Source: SICU01 sp964408235 | GTDB lineage: Archaea; Nanobdellota; Nanobdellia; Pacearchaeales; GW2011-AR1 | Direction: 5' to 3' | NCBI GenBank assembly: GCA_964408235.1 | Contig: CAYOYN010000002.1 | Location: forward strand, 1 to 64,000 | DNA: 64,000 bases | Shown here: piece by piece, positions 24,404 through 33,800 of the stretch | Numbering within the stretch: the first letter of the stretch is position 1 | Layout: each line of letters opens with the position of its first letter | Program-made: the position numbers and the translations under genes | Notes under the pieces: model-generated | What the model was told of the DNA's origin: nothing | Seen by the model: only the letters and a program-made list of their open reading frames with translations | Databases searched by the model: none

Positions 24404-25922
24404 GATTAACAAATATCTCCTTTCTTCTTAATAATTGTTGATACTGAATCGCAAATCTATGGGCTTCATCCCTGATTGTTTGTAATAATTGAAGGCCTTT
24501 GTGGTCTTTAGGTAACTTGATTGGTTCTCCTGTTGTTTTAGTATATATTTCTTCGAATTGTTTTGCTAATGATATAACTGGTATTTTTAATCTTAGTTTG
24601 TTTAAGGATTCTAGGGCTGCGCTTAATTGTCCTTTTCCTCCATCAATGATAATGAGATCAGGGTAAGTCATATGTTCACGGGATAATTTCGCGTATCTTC
24701 TATAGATAACTTCTTTCATTGCAGCATAATCATCCCCCCCTGAAGTTGTCCTAATTTTGTATTTTCTGTATGAAGATTTGTCTGGTACCCCCTCTTTGAA
24801 ACTTACCATTGAAGCTACTGTATTTGTGCCTGTTAGATGAGATATATCAAAACACTCCATTCTTACTGGAAGCTTTGGTAAGTTAAGTGCTTCTTTTAAT
24901 GCTATGAGTCTAGCTTTTCCAAAGAAGAAAGTGTCGTGCACATTTTTTAGTACTAAGTCCAATAGCTGTTTTTTATCTCCGCTTTTTGGAATGATAATTT
25001 GTACTTTTCTTTTTCTTAATTTTGTTAAATATTGTTCTAATGCTGGATCTACCATTTCAGGCATAATTACTTCATCCGGAATTGGAGCTTTATCGTAATA
25101 ACGTAAAATGAATTCGTTAAGGAAACCTTCCATATATGGCAAAACATATTCTTGCTTTCCTTCTAATATTCCCTTTCTAATTGAGAAAACTAGCAAGTAT
25201 GCAGTATCTCCTGATACAATATAATTAATTATATTTGCATCAAAAGACTTTGTTAGTTCCATGTACTGCTTTTCTTTCAAACTTTGAAGTGCTTCAATTC
25301 TATTTTTTAGAGTTAATGCATATTCGTAAAATGTTTTTTTTGAAGCTTCTCTTAATGAATTTTTGAGTTCTTCTATTAATTGATCTACCTCTCCCTTTAG
25401 GATTTTTCTTGCCTGATCTACTCTTTCTAGATATTTTTCTTTGTCAATTAGTTTTTTTGTTCTTGGCGAGGGCTTTTTTGTTAGGATTTTGAAATTTCTA
25501 CTTAAAACGTCTACAATAAGTTTTCTCATAAATCCGGATACAAATGGTCCGTAATATTCTCCTTTTCCTTGTCTAGACCTTTCAACTTCAATGTATGGTA
25601 GATCTCCTTCTGTTACTAAATGTATGTATGCGTATCTTTGTGCGTCTTTTAGATCTAAATTGTAATAAGGATAATGTTTTTTTATCAAATTATTTTCTAG
25701 AATTAATGCTTCTACTTCTGTAGTGGTTGAAATAAAATCTAAACTTTCTATGCTTTCTACAAGCATTTGAGTTTTAACGTCTTCGTGATTTTTTGTAAAA
25801 TAACTCGAAACTCTCTTTCGCAATTGCTTTGCTTTTCCTACATAGATGATGGTTCCATTTTTATCTTTAAACAAATAACATCCAGGGGATAGGGGTAATG
25901 AATTTATCCTACTTTTTTCCAT
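24396..25922 (-). CDS. uvrC: Excinuclease ABC subunit C, lacking the C-terminal HhH domain
   Basis: Dual-incision nuclease of UvrABC repair. The N-terminal GIY-YIG domain (CYLFKDKNGTIIYVGKAKQLRKR, residues 11-33) makes the 3' cut. A UVR motif follows near 180-215. The RNase H-like domain (FDISHLTGTNTVASMV, IIIDGGKGQL) makes the 5' cut. The protein stops shortly after the LQTIRDEAHRFAI block, at 508 aa, whereas bacterial UvrC continues about 80-100 residues with a tandem helix-hairpin-helix DNA-binding domain. The frame ends at a clean stop directly overlapping uvrB, so this is a natural truncation. It starts 2 nt after the uvrA stop codon. Confidence 0.95.
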   Translation of the reverse strand: MEKSRINSLPLSPGCYLFKDKNGTIIYVGKAKQLRKRVSSYFTKNHEDVKTQMLVESIESLDFISTTTEVEALILENNLIKKHYPYYNLDLKDAQRYAYIHLVTEGDLPYIEVERSRQGKGEYYGPFVSGFMRKLIVDVLSRNFKILTKKPSPRTKKLIDKEKYLERVDQARKILKGEVDQLIEELKNSLREASKKTFYEYALTLKNRIEALQSLKEKQYMELTKSFDANIINYIVSGDTAYLLVFSIRKGILEGKQEYVLPYMEGFLNEFILRYYDKAPIPDEVIMPEMVDPALEQYLTKLRKRKVQIIIPKSGDKKQLLDLVLKNVHDTFFFGKARLIALKEALNLPKLPVRMECFDISHLTGTNTVASMVSFKEGVPDKSSYRKYKIRTTSGGDDYAAMKEVIYRRYAKLSREHMTYPDLIIIDGGKGQLSAALESLNKLRLKIPVISLAKQFEEIYTKTTGEPIKLPKDHKGLQLLQTIRDEAHRFAIQYQQLLRRKEIFVNHG

Positions 25923-25924
25923 CT

Positions 25925-28720
25925 TTATTTGCTCAATAATGACTTGAGGAACTTAGCGGTATGGCTTTCTTTATTTTTTATTATTTCTTCAGGAGTGCCT
26001 TCTGCTATAATTTGACCTCCGCCTTCTCCTCCTTCTGGGCCTAAATCAATAATGTGATCTGCAGATTTAATTACTTCAAGATTATGTTCTATTATTATCA
26101 TAGTATTTCCTTTGTCTACTAAGCCCTGAAGGACTTCTAGGAGTTTATTCACATCATGAAAATGAAGGCCTGTTGTTGGTTCGTCTAGGAGATAAATTGT
26201 ATTTCCAGTTCCACGTTTTGCCAATTCGCGAGTAAGTTTAATTCTTTGAGCTTCTCCTCCCGAAAGAGTAGTAGATGATTGGCCAACTTTAATGTATCCT
26301 AAACCTACTTCTACTAAGGTAGACAATTTTTTATGAATATTCGGTACGCTCTCAAAAACTGTTAAAGCTTCTTCCACACTCATTTCTAAAATATCTGCAA
26401 TTGATTTTCCTTTGAATGTTACGCTTAGAGTTTCAGAATTATATCTTTTACCCTTGCACTCTTCACATTGTACATAAACGTCTGGTAAGAAATTCATTTC
26501 TATTTTTATTGTTCCATCTCCAAAACACTTTTCGCATCTTCCTCCTTCAACGTTAAATGAAAATCTCCCAGGGCCATAGCCTCTAGACTGTGCTTCACGT
26601 GTGGACGCAAACAAATTTCTGATGTCATCAAATACTTTGATATAAGTTGCCGGGTTTGATCTGGGAGTTCGACCAATAGGGCTTTGGTCTATTACTATTA
26701 CTTTGTCTAGTTTACCCTTTATTTCTAGTGATTTGTATTTGCCCGGATTTATAATTGCGTGTTCAATATTTTTTCTCAAACCTTTGTATATTATTTCTTC
26801 TAATAGTGTAGATTTACCTGAACCTGATACTCCCGTTAAACAGGTCATTACTCCTAAAGGTATCTTTACATCAATATTTTTTAGGTTATTTTCACTACAT
26901 CCAAAGAAAGTCATTGATTTATTCCAATCTCTTCTTTTGGGTGGGACTTTAATATTTAATTTACTTGATAGGTATTTTCCAGTGATTGAATTTTCGTTTT
27001 TTATTATTTCTTCAGGAGTGCCTTCTGCTATAATTTGGCCTCCATGAACTCCTGCTCCGGGACCCATATCTATAACATAATCTGCTCTACGGATAGTGTC
27101 TTCATCATGTTCGACTACCACTAGTGTATTTCCTAAATCTCTGAGCCTATGAAGCGTTTCAATTAATTTCATATTATCTTTTTGATGAAGGCCTATGCTA
27201 GGTTCATCTAAGATATATAGAACCCCCATTAAATTCGAACCAATTTGGGTAGCAAGCCTTATTCTCTGAGCTTCTCCTCCCGAAAGAGTTCCGCTCATCC
27301 TAGACAGTGTTAAATAGCCCAAACCTACATCATTAAGAAAGGTAAGTCGAGAGATTATTTCTTTTAATATTAATTTTGCAATTTCTTCTTCTTTTTTAGT
27401 TAACTTTAAATTTTGGAAAAAATCAAGACCTTTAGATACGGAAAAATCGGTTAAGTCTATTATGGATTTTGAGTGTACTGTTACTGATAAAATTTTGTCT
27501 TTTAGTCTTTTACCTTTACATGTTGGGCAAGATGATGAGCTCATATATTTTTCAAACTCCTGCCTTCTCCAATCAGATTGTGTTGTTTTGTATAGTCTGT
27601 CTGATTGATTAATAATTCCTTCCCAACCTTCTGAAAAATTCATTTTTGCACCAGTTGACCATTTTCCAGATAGGGGCGTTGAGGAACCATATAACAGTAC
27701 GCTAAGCTGTTTTTGGTTTAATTCTTCAATTGGCGTAAATAAATCAAATCCATGTTTTTTTGCTACTACTTGTAATTGTTGACCTCTCCAGCTTAAATCC
27801 ATTTTTCCATATAATGCGATTGCACCAGTCATGATGCTTTTGCTTTTGTCAGGGATAACTAAATCTGGGTCAAACTCTATTTTGACTCCTAGCCCCTTAC
27901 AATCATCACACGCTCCAAATGGGCTATTAAATGAAAACATTCTTGGCTGTAATTCTTCAAACGAAATGCCGCACACTGGGCAACTTAATAATGAAGAATA
28001 TGTGTGTAATTTGTCTTTAGAGTCTAGTACAAAAACTAGGCCTTCTCCTTTCTTAATAGCTCTTTCAATTGCTTCAGTTAATCTGGGTTTGTCTGATGGG
28101 TCTACTTTATCAATTACTGCCTCAATATCGTGTTTTTTATACCTTTCAAGTTTTATTTTTTCATCTGTCCTGAATATCTTTCCATTTACTCTAACTTTAG
28201 TAAATCCTTCATTAGCTAAGTCTGTAATAACCTTTTCATATGTTCCTTTTTTTTGTCGAATTATTGGCGCTAGGATCGTTATTGTTTCATTATGGTCTTC
28301 CATAATCTTCAGGCTCATTTTTTCCGGGGATTGTGCTTCAATTCTAGTTCCATGATCTGGGCAGTGAGGTATCCCTATTCTTGCAAATAGGAGCCTAAAA
28401 TAATCATAAATTTCAGTAACTGTTCCAACTGTGCTTCTTGGGTTTGAAGATGTGGTTTTTTGTTCAATTGAAATTGCAGGAGATAAGCCATCAATTGAAT
28501 CTACGTCCGGTTTATTCATTAAACCTAGGAATTGTCTTGCATAAGCACTTAATGATTCAACATACCTTCTTTGACCTTCTGCATAAAGAGTATCAAATGC
28601 TAAAGTTGATTTACCAGAACCTGACAACCCTGTTATTACGGTTAGTTTTTCTCTTGGTAGAGTCACATTAATATTTTTGAGGTTATGTTCGCGTGCACCT
28701 CTAATGATGATATCTTTCAT
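25925..28720 (-). CDS. uvrA: Excinuclease ABC subunit A
   Basis: ATPase that recognises damaged DNA and loads UvrB. Two ABC modules are present, each with Walker A (GLSGSGKSTLAFDT near residue 31-44; GVSGSGKSTLLEE in the second half) and LSGGEAQRI signatures. Zinc sites read CPVCG...CDDCKG, CPTCKGKR and CEKCFGDG...CEECKGKR. Length 931 aa is normal. First gene of the uvrA-uvrC-uvrB operon. The GC-poor codon usage matches the surroundings, so the bacterial acquisition is not recent. The upstream gap holds the divergent promoter of the RHH/surface cassette. Confidence 0.97.
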   Translation of the reverse strand: MKDIIIRGAREHNLKNINVTLPREKLTVITGLSGSGKSTLAFDTLYAEGQRRYVESLSAYARQFLGLMNKPDVDSIDGLSPAISIEQKTTSSNPRSTVGTVTEIYDYFRLLFARIGIPHCPDHGTRIEAQSPEKMSLKIMEDHNETITILAPIIRQKKGTYEKVITDLANEGFTKVRVNGKIFRTDEKIKLERYKKHDIEAVIDKVDPSDKPRLTEAIERAIKKGEGLVFVLDSKDKLHTYSSLLSCPVCGISFEELQPRMFSFNSPFGACDDCKGLGVKIEFDPDLVIPDKSKSIMTGAIALYGKMDLSWRGQQLQVVAKKHGFDLFTPIEELNQKQLSVLLYGSSTPLSGKWSTGAKMNFSEGWEGIINQSDRLYKTTQSDWRRQEFEKYMSSSSCPTCKGKRLKDKILSVTVHSKSIIDLTDFSVSKGLDFFQNLKLTKKEEEIAKLILKEIISRLTFLNDVGLGYLTLSRMSGTLSGGEAQRIRLATQIGSNLMGVLYILDEPSIGLHQKDNMKLIETLHRLRDLGNTLVVVEHDEDTIRRADYVIDMGPGAGVHGGQIIAEGTPEEIIKNENSITGKYLSSKLNIKVPPKRRDWNKSMTFFGCSENNLKNIDVKIPLGVMTCLTGVSGSGKSTLLEEIIYKGLRKNIEHAIINPGKYKSLEIKGKLDKVIVIDQSPIGRTPRSNPATYIKVFDDIRNLFASTREAQSRGYGPGRFSFNVEGGRCEKCFGDGTIKIEMNFLPDVYVQCEECKGKRYNSETLSVTFKGKSIADILEMSVEEALTVFESVPNIHKKLSTLVEVGLGYIKVGQSSTTLSGGEAQRIKLTRELAKRGTGNTIYLLDEPTTGLHFHDVNKLLEVLQGLVDKGNTMIIIEHNLEVIKSADHIIDLGPEGGEGGGQIIAEGTPEEIIKNKESHTAKFLKSLLSK

Positions 28721-28804
28721 GAATGGGAGATTAGTGCGCCTCTTAAGAAAAAATGAGGGACTGAATATAGCATTTTATGGATTTTTTAAGCGTTTGCTTT
28801 TTGA

Positions 28805-28866
28805 TTTTACTTACTAAGTAAGTTATTAATTAATTAATTAAGTTACTTACTAATAAGGTTTATATA
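28805..28866 (+). promoter_or_regulatory. Operator/promoter of surface cassette 1
   Basis: Contains the 15-nt palindrome ACTTACT-A-AGTAAGT (28809-28823), a TTAATTAATTAATTAA core (about 28826-28840), a second half-copy ACTTACTAA (28845-28853) 36 nt from the first, and a TATA box GTTTATATAC (28858-28867) about 35 nt before the ATG of the RHH-like gene. The TTACTAAGTAA element recurs upstream of the second cassette at 40476-40547. The likely ligand is the RHH-like protein itself. Confidence 0.6.
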
Positions 28867-28897
28867 CTTGTTTTTTGTATTGTTTCTTGAGGAATTA

Positions 28898-29029
28898 ATG
28901 AAGAAATATCTTTTACTTATTGAAGATGAGAAATTGTGGGAAAAATTCAAGAGTAGTATAGATAAGGATATTAATACATCAATTATCGAAATTATAAAGG
29001 ATAAGGTTAGCAAGGGAGAAAAAAGATGA
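28898..29029 (+). CDS. Ribbon-helix-helix-like small regulator, cassette 1 (43 aa)
   Basis: Too short for most gene callers. The ATG at 28898 is preceded by a TTGAGGA Shine-Dalgarno-like motif (28888-28894). The sequence reads as a beta strand (KYLLLIEDEKLWEKFK) followed by two short helices (DINTSIIEIIKDKV), the size and pattern of a CopG/Arc-type ribbon-helix-helix protein. Its TGA overlaps the ATG of the next gene as ATGA. It shares the pattern L-x-[IV]-x-x-x-x-L-W-E-K-[FW]-K and the helix S/T-I-x-x-x-[LI]-I-E-[LI] with the 49-aa protein at 40548. Dimeric DNA binding is inferred from the fold resemblance and the palindromes upstream. Confidence 0.7.
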   Translation: MKKYLLLIEDEKLWEKFKSSIDKDINTSIIEIIKDKVSKGEKR

Positions 29030-30885
29030 TTAAATTATACAATAAAGGGCAAGTAACTATGTTCGTGATTGTTGCTTTAGTTGTTGTCGCAGTTGTTGGA
29101 TTATTCTTCGCATTTAAGGGGAACTTATTTGGAGATAATATTCCTGCAAGTCTTGCTCCTGTTTATTCTAGATATAGTGAATGCATATCTCAAGAAGTTT
29201 CTAATGGTGTAAAATTAATGCAATCTCAAGGTGGTCGAATAGATATAGGGGAACTATCCTATGCTAGCGATTTTAATCCTTTTTCAACACATTTGAATTT
29301 TTTAGGTTTTAAAATTCCTTATTGGTATGGATTATCGGGAAATAATTTAGTTTTAGAAAATATCCCTTCTAAAACTGAAATGGAAAATGAACTTGAATCA
29401 TTTTTATCTGAAAGAGTTAATGATTGTGATTTTTCAGATTTTTATGCCCAAGGTTTTGTTATAGAAAAGTCTGAGGTAGAATCCTCTGTGAATATAGAAG
29501 ATAATGTTATTTCAGTTTCTGTTAATGCTCCTTTAACTGTTTCTCTTGAAGATGACACTGCTAGAAAGGTAGTTCATGATGTTTCAATAGATAGTAAATT
29601 GGGGATTTTGCACTCGAGTGCTATCTCAATATACAATGCTGAAAGGGAAACTTTGTTTTTAGAAAATTATGCGCTTGATGTTTTACAATCATATGCTCCT
29701 GTTGATGGTGTTGAGATACAGTGTGCTCCTAAAATATGGAAAACTAACGAAGTTGTTACCGAATTGAGACAGGGTTTAAGTACTAATTTGGGAACTATTG
29801 GTTTTAGTGGTGACTCTTCTAAAGATAAGTATTTTAGCCAAGATCTTGGAGTAAATGAACAAGTAAATATTATGTATTTACCTGAAGCTTTTCCTAGTAA
29901 GGTGGAAATTACTCCTGCCTCTCAAACATTAATGATTGCTGAACCTGTTGGTACTCAGGAAGGTATGGGAATTATGGGCTTTTGTTATGTGCCATATCAT
30001 TTTGTGTATGACTTGAGGTTTCCTGTTTTAATTCAGATTGGAGATGGAATTGATAATTTCCAATTCCCTGTTGTTGTTAGTATAGATAATAACCTTGTTT
30101 CCAATTCAGATACTGGTGCATTTATTGAAGAAACTCAAGATATTGATATTTGTTCATTTGCGGAAAATGAGGTAACTGTCAACACTTACGATTCTTACCT
30201 GAATCCTGTTTCTGCTAATATTTCTTACAAGTGTTTTGATAGTGTTTGTAGCTTGGGAGAGACTAGTCTTTCGCCTAGCGGGGCAATATTTGAAGGAAGA
30301 ATTCCTGCGTGTGTTAATGGTGAATTAATTGCAAATGCTGAAGGTTATGCCGAATCTAAAATTACTTTCTCGTCAAATAGCGAAAGCTTTGCAGAAATAA
30401 TATTGGAGAAAGAATATCCTTTGGAAGTTGAAATAAGATTAGGAGGACAAGTAGTAAGAAATGCTACTGCCGTAGTTCATTTTGTTTCAGATGAAGGATC
30501 CACTAGCGCTATAATTCCGGAATCTTCATCTGTTGAATTAAAAGAGGGATTGTATAAAATAGAAGCTTTTGTTTATGGAGTCTCGAACGTTGTAATTCCT
30601 TCTAGTAGGAAGACGGAGTGTTTCACCGTAAGCAGAGGAGGTATTGCCGGATTTTTTGGAAATACAAAGGAAGAATGCGTTAATGTTGAAATCCCAGAGA
30701 CTAAAATAGATTATGCTTTGGCTGGTGGTGGAAAATTAGAAGATTATTATATACTTGCTAGTGAACTTGATGATGGTAAAATTGTAATTGATGTTAGTGA
30801 GTTGCCTCGACCTACAACACTTGAACAATTACAATACAATTATGAAGTCTTCAATACTTTGGGTTTGGAGGTAAGTTTCGAATGA
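29026..30885 (+). CDS. Pilin-like class III signal surface protein (619 aa)
   Basis: Begins NKGQVTMFVIVALVVVAVVGLFF. The K-G-Q-V before a hydrophobic helix fits the archaeal prepilin peptidase motif [KR][GA][x][ILMVTAS], with cleavage after G8. The extracellular part has an ECISQEVSNGVKLMQSQGGRIDI block, a bracketing C near residue 140, several cysteines and beta-rich repeats. I recognise this as the type of surface protein common in DPANN genomes but have no functional name. The next gene (1747 aa) starts by ATGA overlap, with a GGAGGT SD inside this gene at 30867-30872. The pair therefore looks translationally coupled and may form one surface structure. Confidence 0.72.
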   Translation: MIKLYNKGQVTMFVIVALVVVAVVGLFFAFKGNLFGDNIPASLAPVYSRYSECISQEVSNGVKLMQSQGGRIDIGELSYASDFNPFSTHLNFLGFKIPYWYGLSGNNLVLENIPSKTEMENELESFLSERVNDCDFSDFYAQGFVIEKSEVESSVNIEDNVISVSVNAPLTVSLEDDTARKVVHDVSIDSKLGILHSSAISIYNAERETLFLENYALDVLQSYAPVDGVEIQCAPKIWKTNEVVTELRQGLSTNLGTIGFSGDSSKDKYFSQDLGVNEQVNIMYLPEAFPSKVEITPASQTLMIAEPVGTQEGMGIMGFCYVPYHFVYDLRFPVLIQIGDGIDNFQFPVVVSIDNNLVSNSDTGAFIEETQDIDICSFAENEVTVNTYDSYLNPVSANISYKCFDSVCSLGETSLSPSGAIFEGRIPACVNGELIANAEGYAESKITFSSNSESFAEIILEKEYPLEVEIRLGGQVVRNATAVVHFVSDEGSTSAIIPESSSVELKEGLYKIEAFVYGVSNVVIPSSRKTECFTVSRGGIAGFFGNTKEECVNVEIPETKIDYALAGGGKLEDYYILASELDDGKIVIDVSELPRPTTLEQLQYNYEVFNTLGLEVSFE

Positions 30886-33800
30886 GAAAAACTATATTTT
30901 TATTTCTTTTTTTGATTTGTGTTGGGTTTGTTAGTGCTCAAGTTGTTAGTTCTGATAATGGGTTTTTTGGAAGTAGGAGTGGAACAGCTAGCTTTGTAAA
31001 TTATGGAAGTAGCTTTTCAAGTTATTACGGATCAAACGCTAACACTTATTGGCCAGTTATCTCAAATAGGGATGAATGTACTGCTAATCAAGACATAGTC
31101 TTGCAAGTTTCCCCTGTAGGGTGCCAGCCTGCTGTTGTTAGAAGCGATTTGTTAGCAGAGCAAAATGTTCCTGTTTTTTGTCAACTCGATTTACTTCAGG
31201 TGAATCCTGCCATTGATATAAAACAAATAAGAAATATAAGATTTAATGGGCGTTATCCAGATTATGTTGCTGGTGTTGGATTTCACCCTGCTAATGCAGC
31301 TTTAAGAACTACTAACTCTTTACTTGGGACTCCTCTTGAAAGTAATATAGGCTATGTGGTAGTCGTTTTGAAAAGGAATCCTGATGAAAACACTATTCCT
31401 GAATTCTTTAACTTTACCTTAAGTGCTAGTATAGATTATTATTCTGGAAATGCTATAGGTATTGGAGCTACCGAATTATTATTGAAGGAAACAAATAATA
31501 ATGAGTGGGAGGTCGCTAAGAATAGGCAGACTATTTTTGGTGGAAAAATGTCTGTGAGGGTCAAAGATACAGAAAATAATAATTCTATAGTTGTTGAATT
31601 GTATTCTGGAGATGTTAAATATTCAGAAGTTACTTTACAAAAAGGAGCTTCTCAATCTAATTCTGTTTACTTACCTGGAAGTTATTGTCAAACTGCTTTG
31701 CAGTTTGCTTATAGCGATTTTGTTTCTCCATCAGCTATTGCTAGAATTCAAGTAGATGATGATATTCTTGATTTATATCAAGGAAGCAGGTTTTTGAATA
31801 ATAATTGCTTAGTTAGAAGTGTTAAGAACAATTCTGTTGATATTACTTGTGGAAGGGAAGCAATTACCTTAACTACTGTTGCTAAATCTTTTATTGTAGG
31901 AGATAGAGTTTATTACGTAAATGATAAATTTGAAGTTCTCAGGGATAAAGAATATACTATTTCAAAAATTAGTGAAAAAGATGGGCAGAAATTTTACGAA
32001 ATAGAATCTGGAAGAGAAGTTACGTCTACTTATTTAAGACCTGTTTCTCAAGAAGTTTTATATGAGGCCACTTATGGTGAATATGAGCCTTATATTTTGA
32101 ATGCTACTAATTATTATGAAACCATTGCAAATGATTATGGAAATCTTAGAAAACAACAAGATTTAGGAGAAAATTATGGAGAGGTTGCTTTAAGTGAGGC
32201 CATCGATTTAGCAATTAAATATGATAAAAAAATAACTGCTGAGAGATTGATAAACAAATATGTTGAATCTTATTCAGATGGTAAAAATAAGGATAGATTC
32301 GTTAGAGCACTGAATGATTTGTATTTGAAAGATAGTTCTTTAGGAACTAAGAGCATAGAATCTGGTGATGGGTATCATCTAATAAAACTTATAGATATTT
32401 CTTCTGCTGGTAAGAAGTCAAATGCTAAGATTTCTTGGGGTTCTGAACCTAAGGAAATAGTTCAAGGAGATACTATCGATTTTATCGGCGTAGGAAAACT
32501 TACTTTATCAAGAGTTAGAAATTCTGACACATTAGATGTTTCTACAGTTTGTAATAACAGAAATCTTAATGGTGGCAATAGTGTATTGAGGTTGAATTCT
32601 CCTACAACTATATGCGGTGTTTCTCTTAGAGTTAATTCGATAGAATTTGAAGATTATGTTAAACTTAGGATTTCTCCAGTAACTAGATCTGGGAGTGTTG
32701 GAAACTTTACTGTAGGGGTTGGAATTGAAAAAAGACTGATTGAGTTAACTCCTTCTAAGGCTATGAAAAAAATTGAGAATTTGAATAGAAGTATACAGAA
32801 ATGGGAATCTATATCCACCAAATTAGGGGAAGTTGTGACTGGATTGAAGACAGCTTGTTTTGCTACTGCTGGAGTATTGACTGTAAAGAATTTCTTTACT
32901 GGATTAAGTGGAGAAGCACTTGCTAGGCGTAATGTAATGAGTGGAGAAGATGGTTGGACAAAGTTCTGCCAAAGTAAAGTTAATGATAATACTTATGATT
33001 CGCTTACTCAATGTTATAATGCAAATTCTGCAGATATAAGAAAAGGAGTTAATGCTGGAGTTGAAGCAATAGAAAAAACTAATGCTTTAACTCAGGAAAT
33101 AGAAAATGAAGCTAAATATCCAAATAGGGAAGGGGTATTTTCTGGAACTAATTTCAATGAAACAGAGGCTAAACAAAAATTGATTATTAGAATAAAGGCA
33201 GAATGTTCTTCTGAGGGTCTAGGTCCTAAGAGTGCTGGAGCTACTACTCCATATAATACTGTTTCCGATTTGTTCCCTGCAACGGCTAATGTCGACTCTT
33301 ACTCTTACACTCAATTAAGAGATATTTACTATAATTGTCAAATATTGAAAGGTGACGCTGGAACTCGTGGAGACTTAGCTGCTACATCCCAACTTGATTC
33401 TGCCGGATATCAAATAAGTGAGAGATTGAAATATGATGCAGATATAAAGAATTTACAAAGCGCTAGTGCTGGAACTAATTTGGGAAACTCTCAAGTTTTT
33501 GTTGCAGGGAATGAAAGATCGATTGTTGGAGAATATTATGGAGGTAAGCTAGACGCTAATGACTTTGGTTTAACTGGCCAAGATGGAAAAAATGCTCAGG
33601 TTGTTTATTATGATTCTAAGCCTTATCTTTTTGTTTTGAAAGAAGAAGTTGGGGGGAAAATAGTTCCTGACAAAGTTTATCCTTTGACTCAAAGTGGAAA
33701 TGGTTTTGTGGTTTCTTCAGGAGGAGTTGGCGCTTCAGGGCCTATTGAAGCTACGGATGTTAAAAATAAATTTTCAAGATTTGAAGTAAGAGATTCTAGA

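Noticed and set aside
27831..28355. Open frame of 174 codons on the plus strand
   Set aside because: Fully antisense to uvrA; composition mirrors uvrA codons and it has no promoter or SD.
28898..29029. RHH protein as the antitoxin of a toxin-antitoxin module
   Set aside because: The overlapping downstream gene is a 619-aa exported protein, not a toxin of any known family; the same applies to cassette 2.
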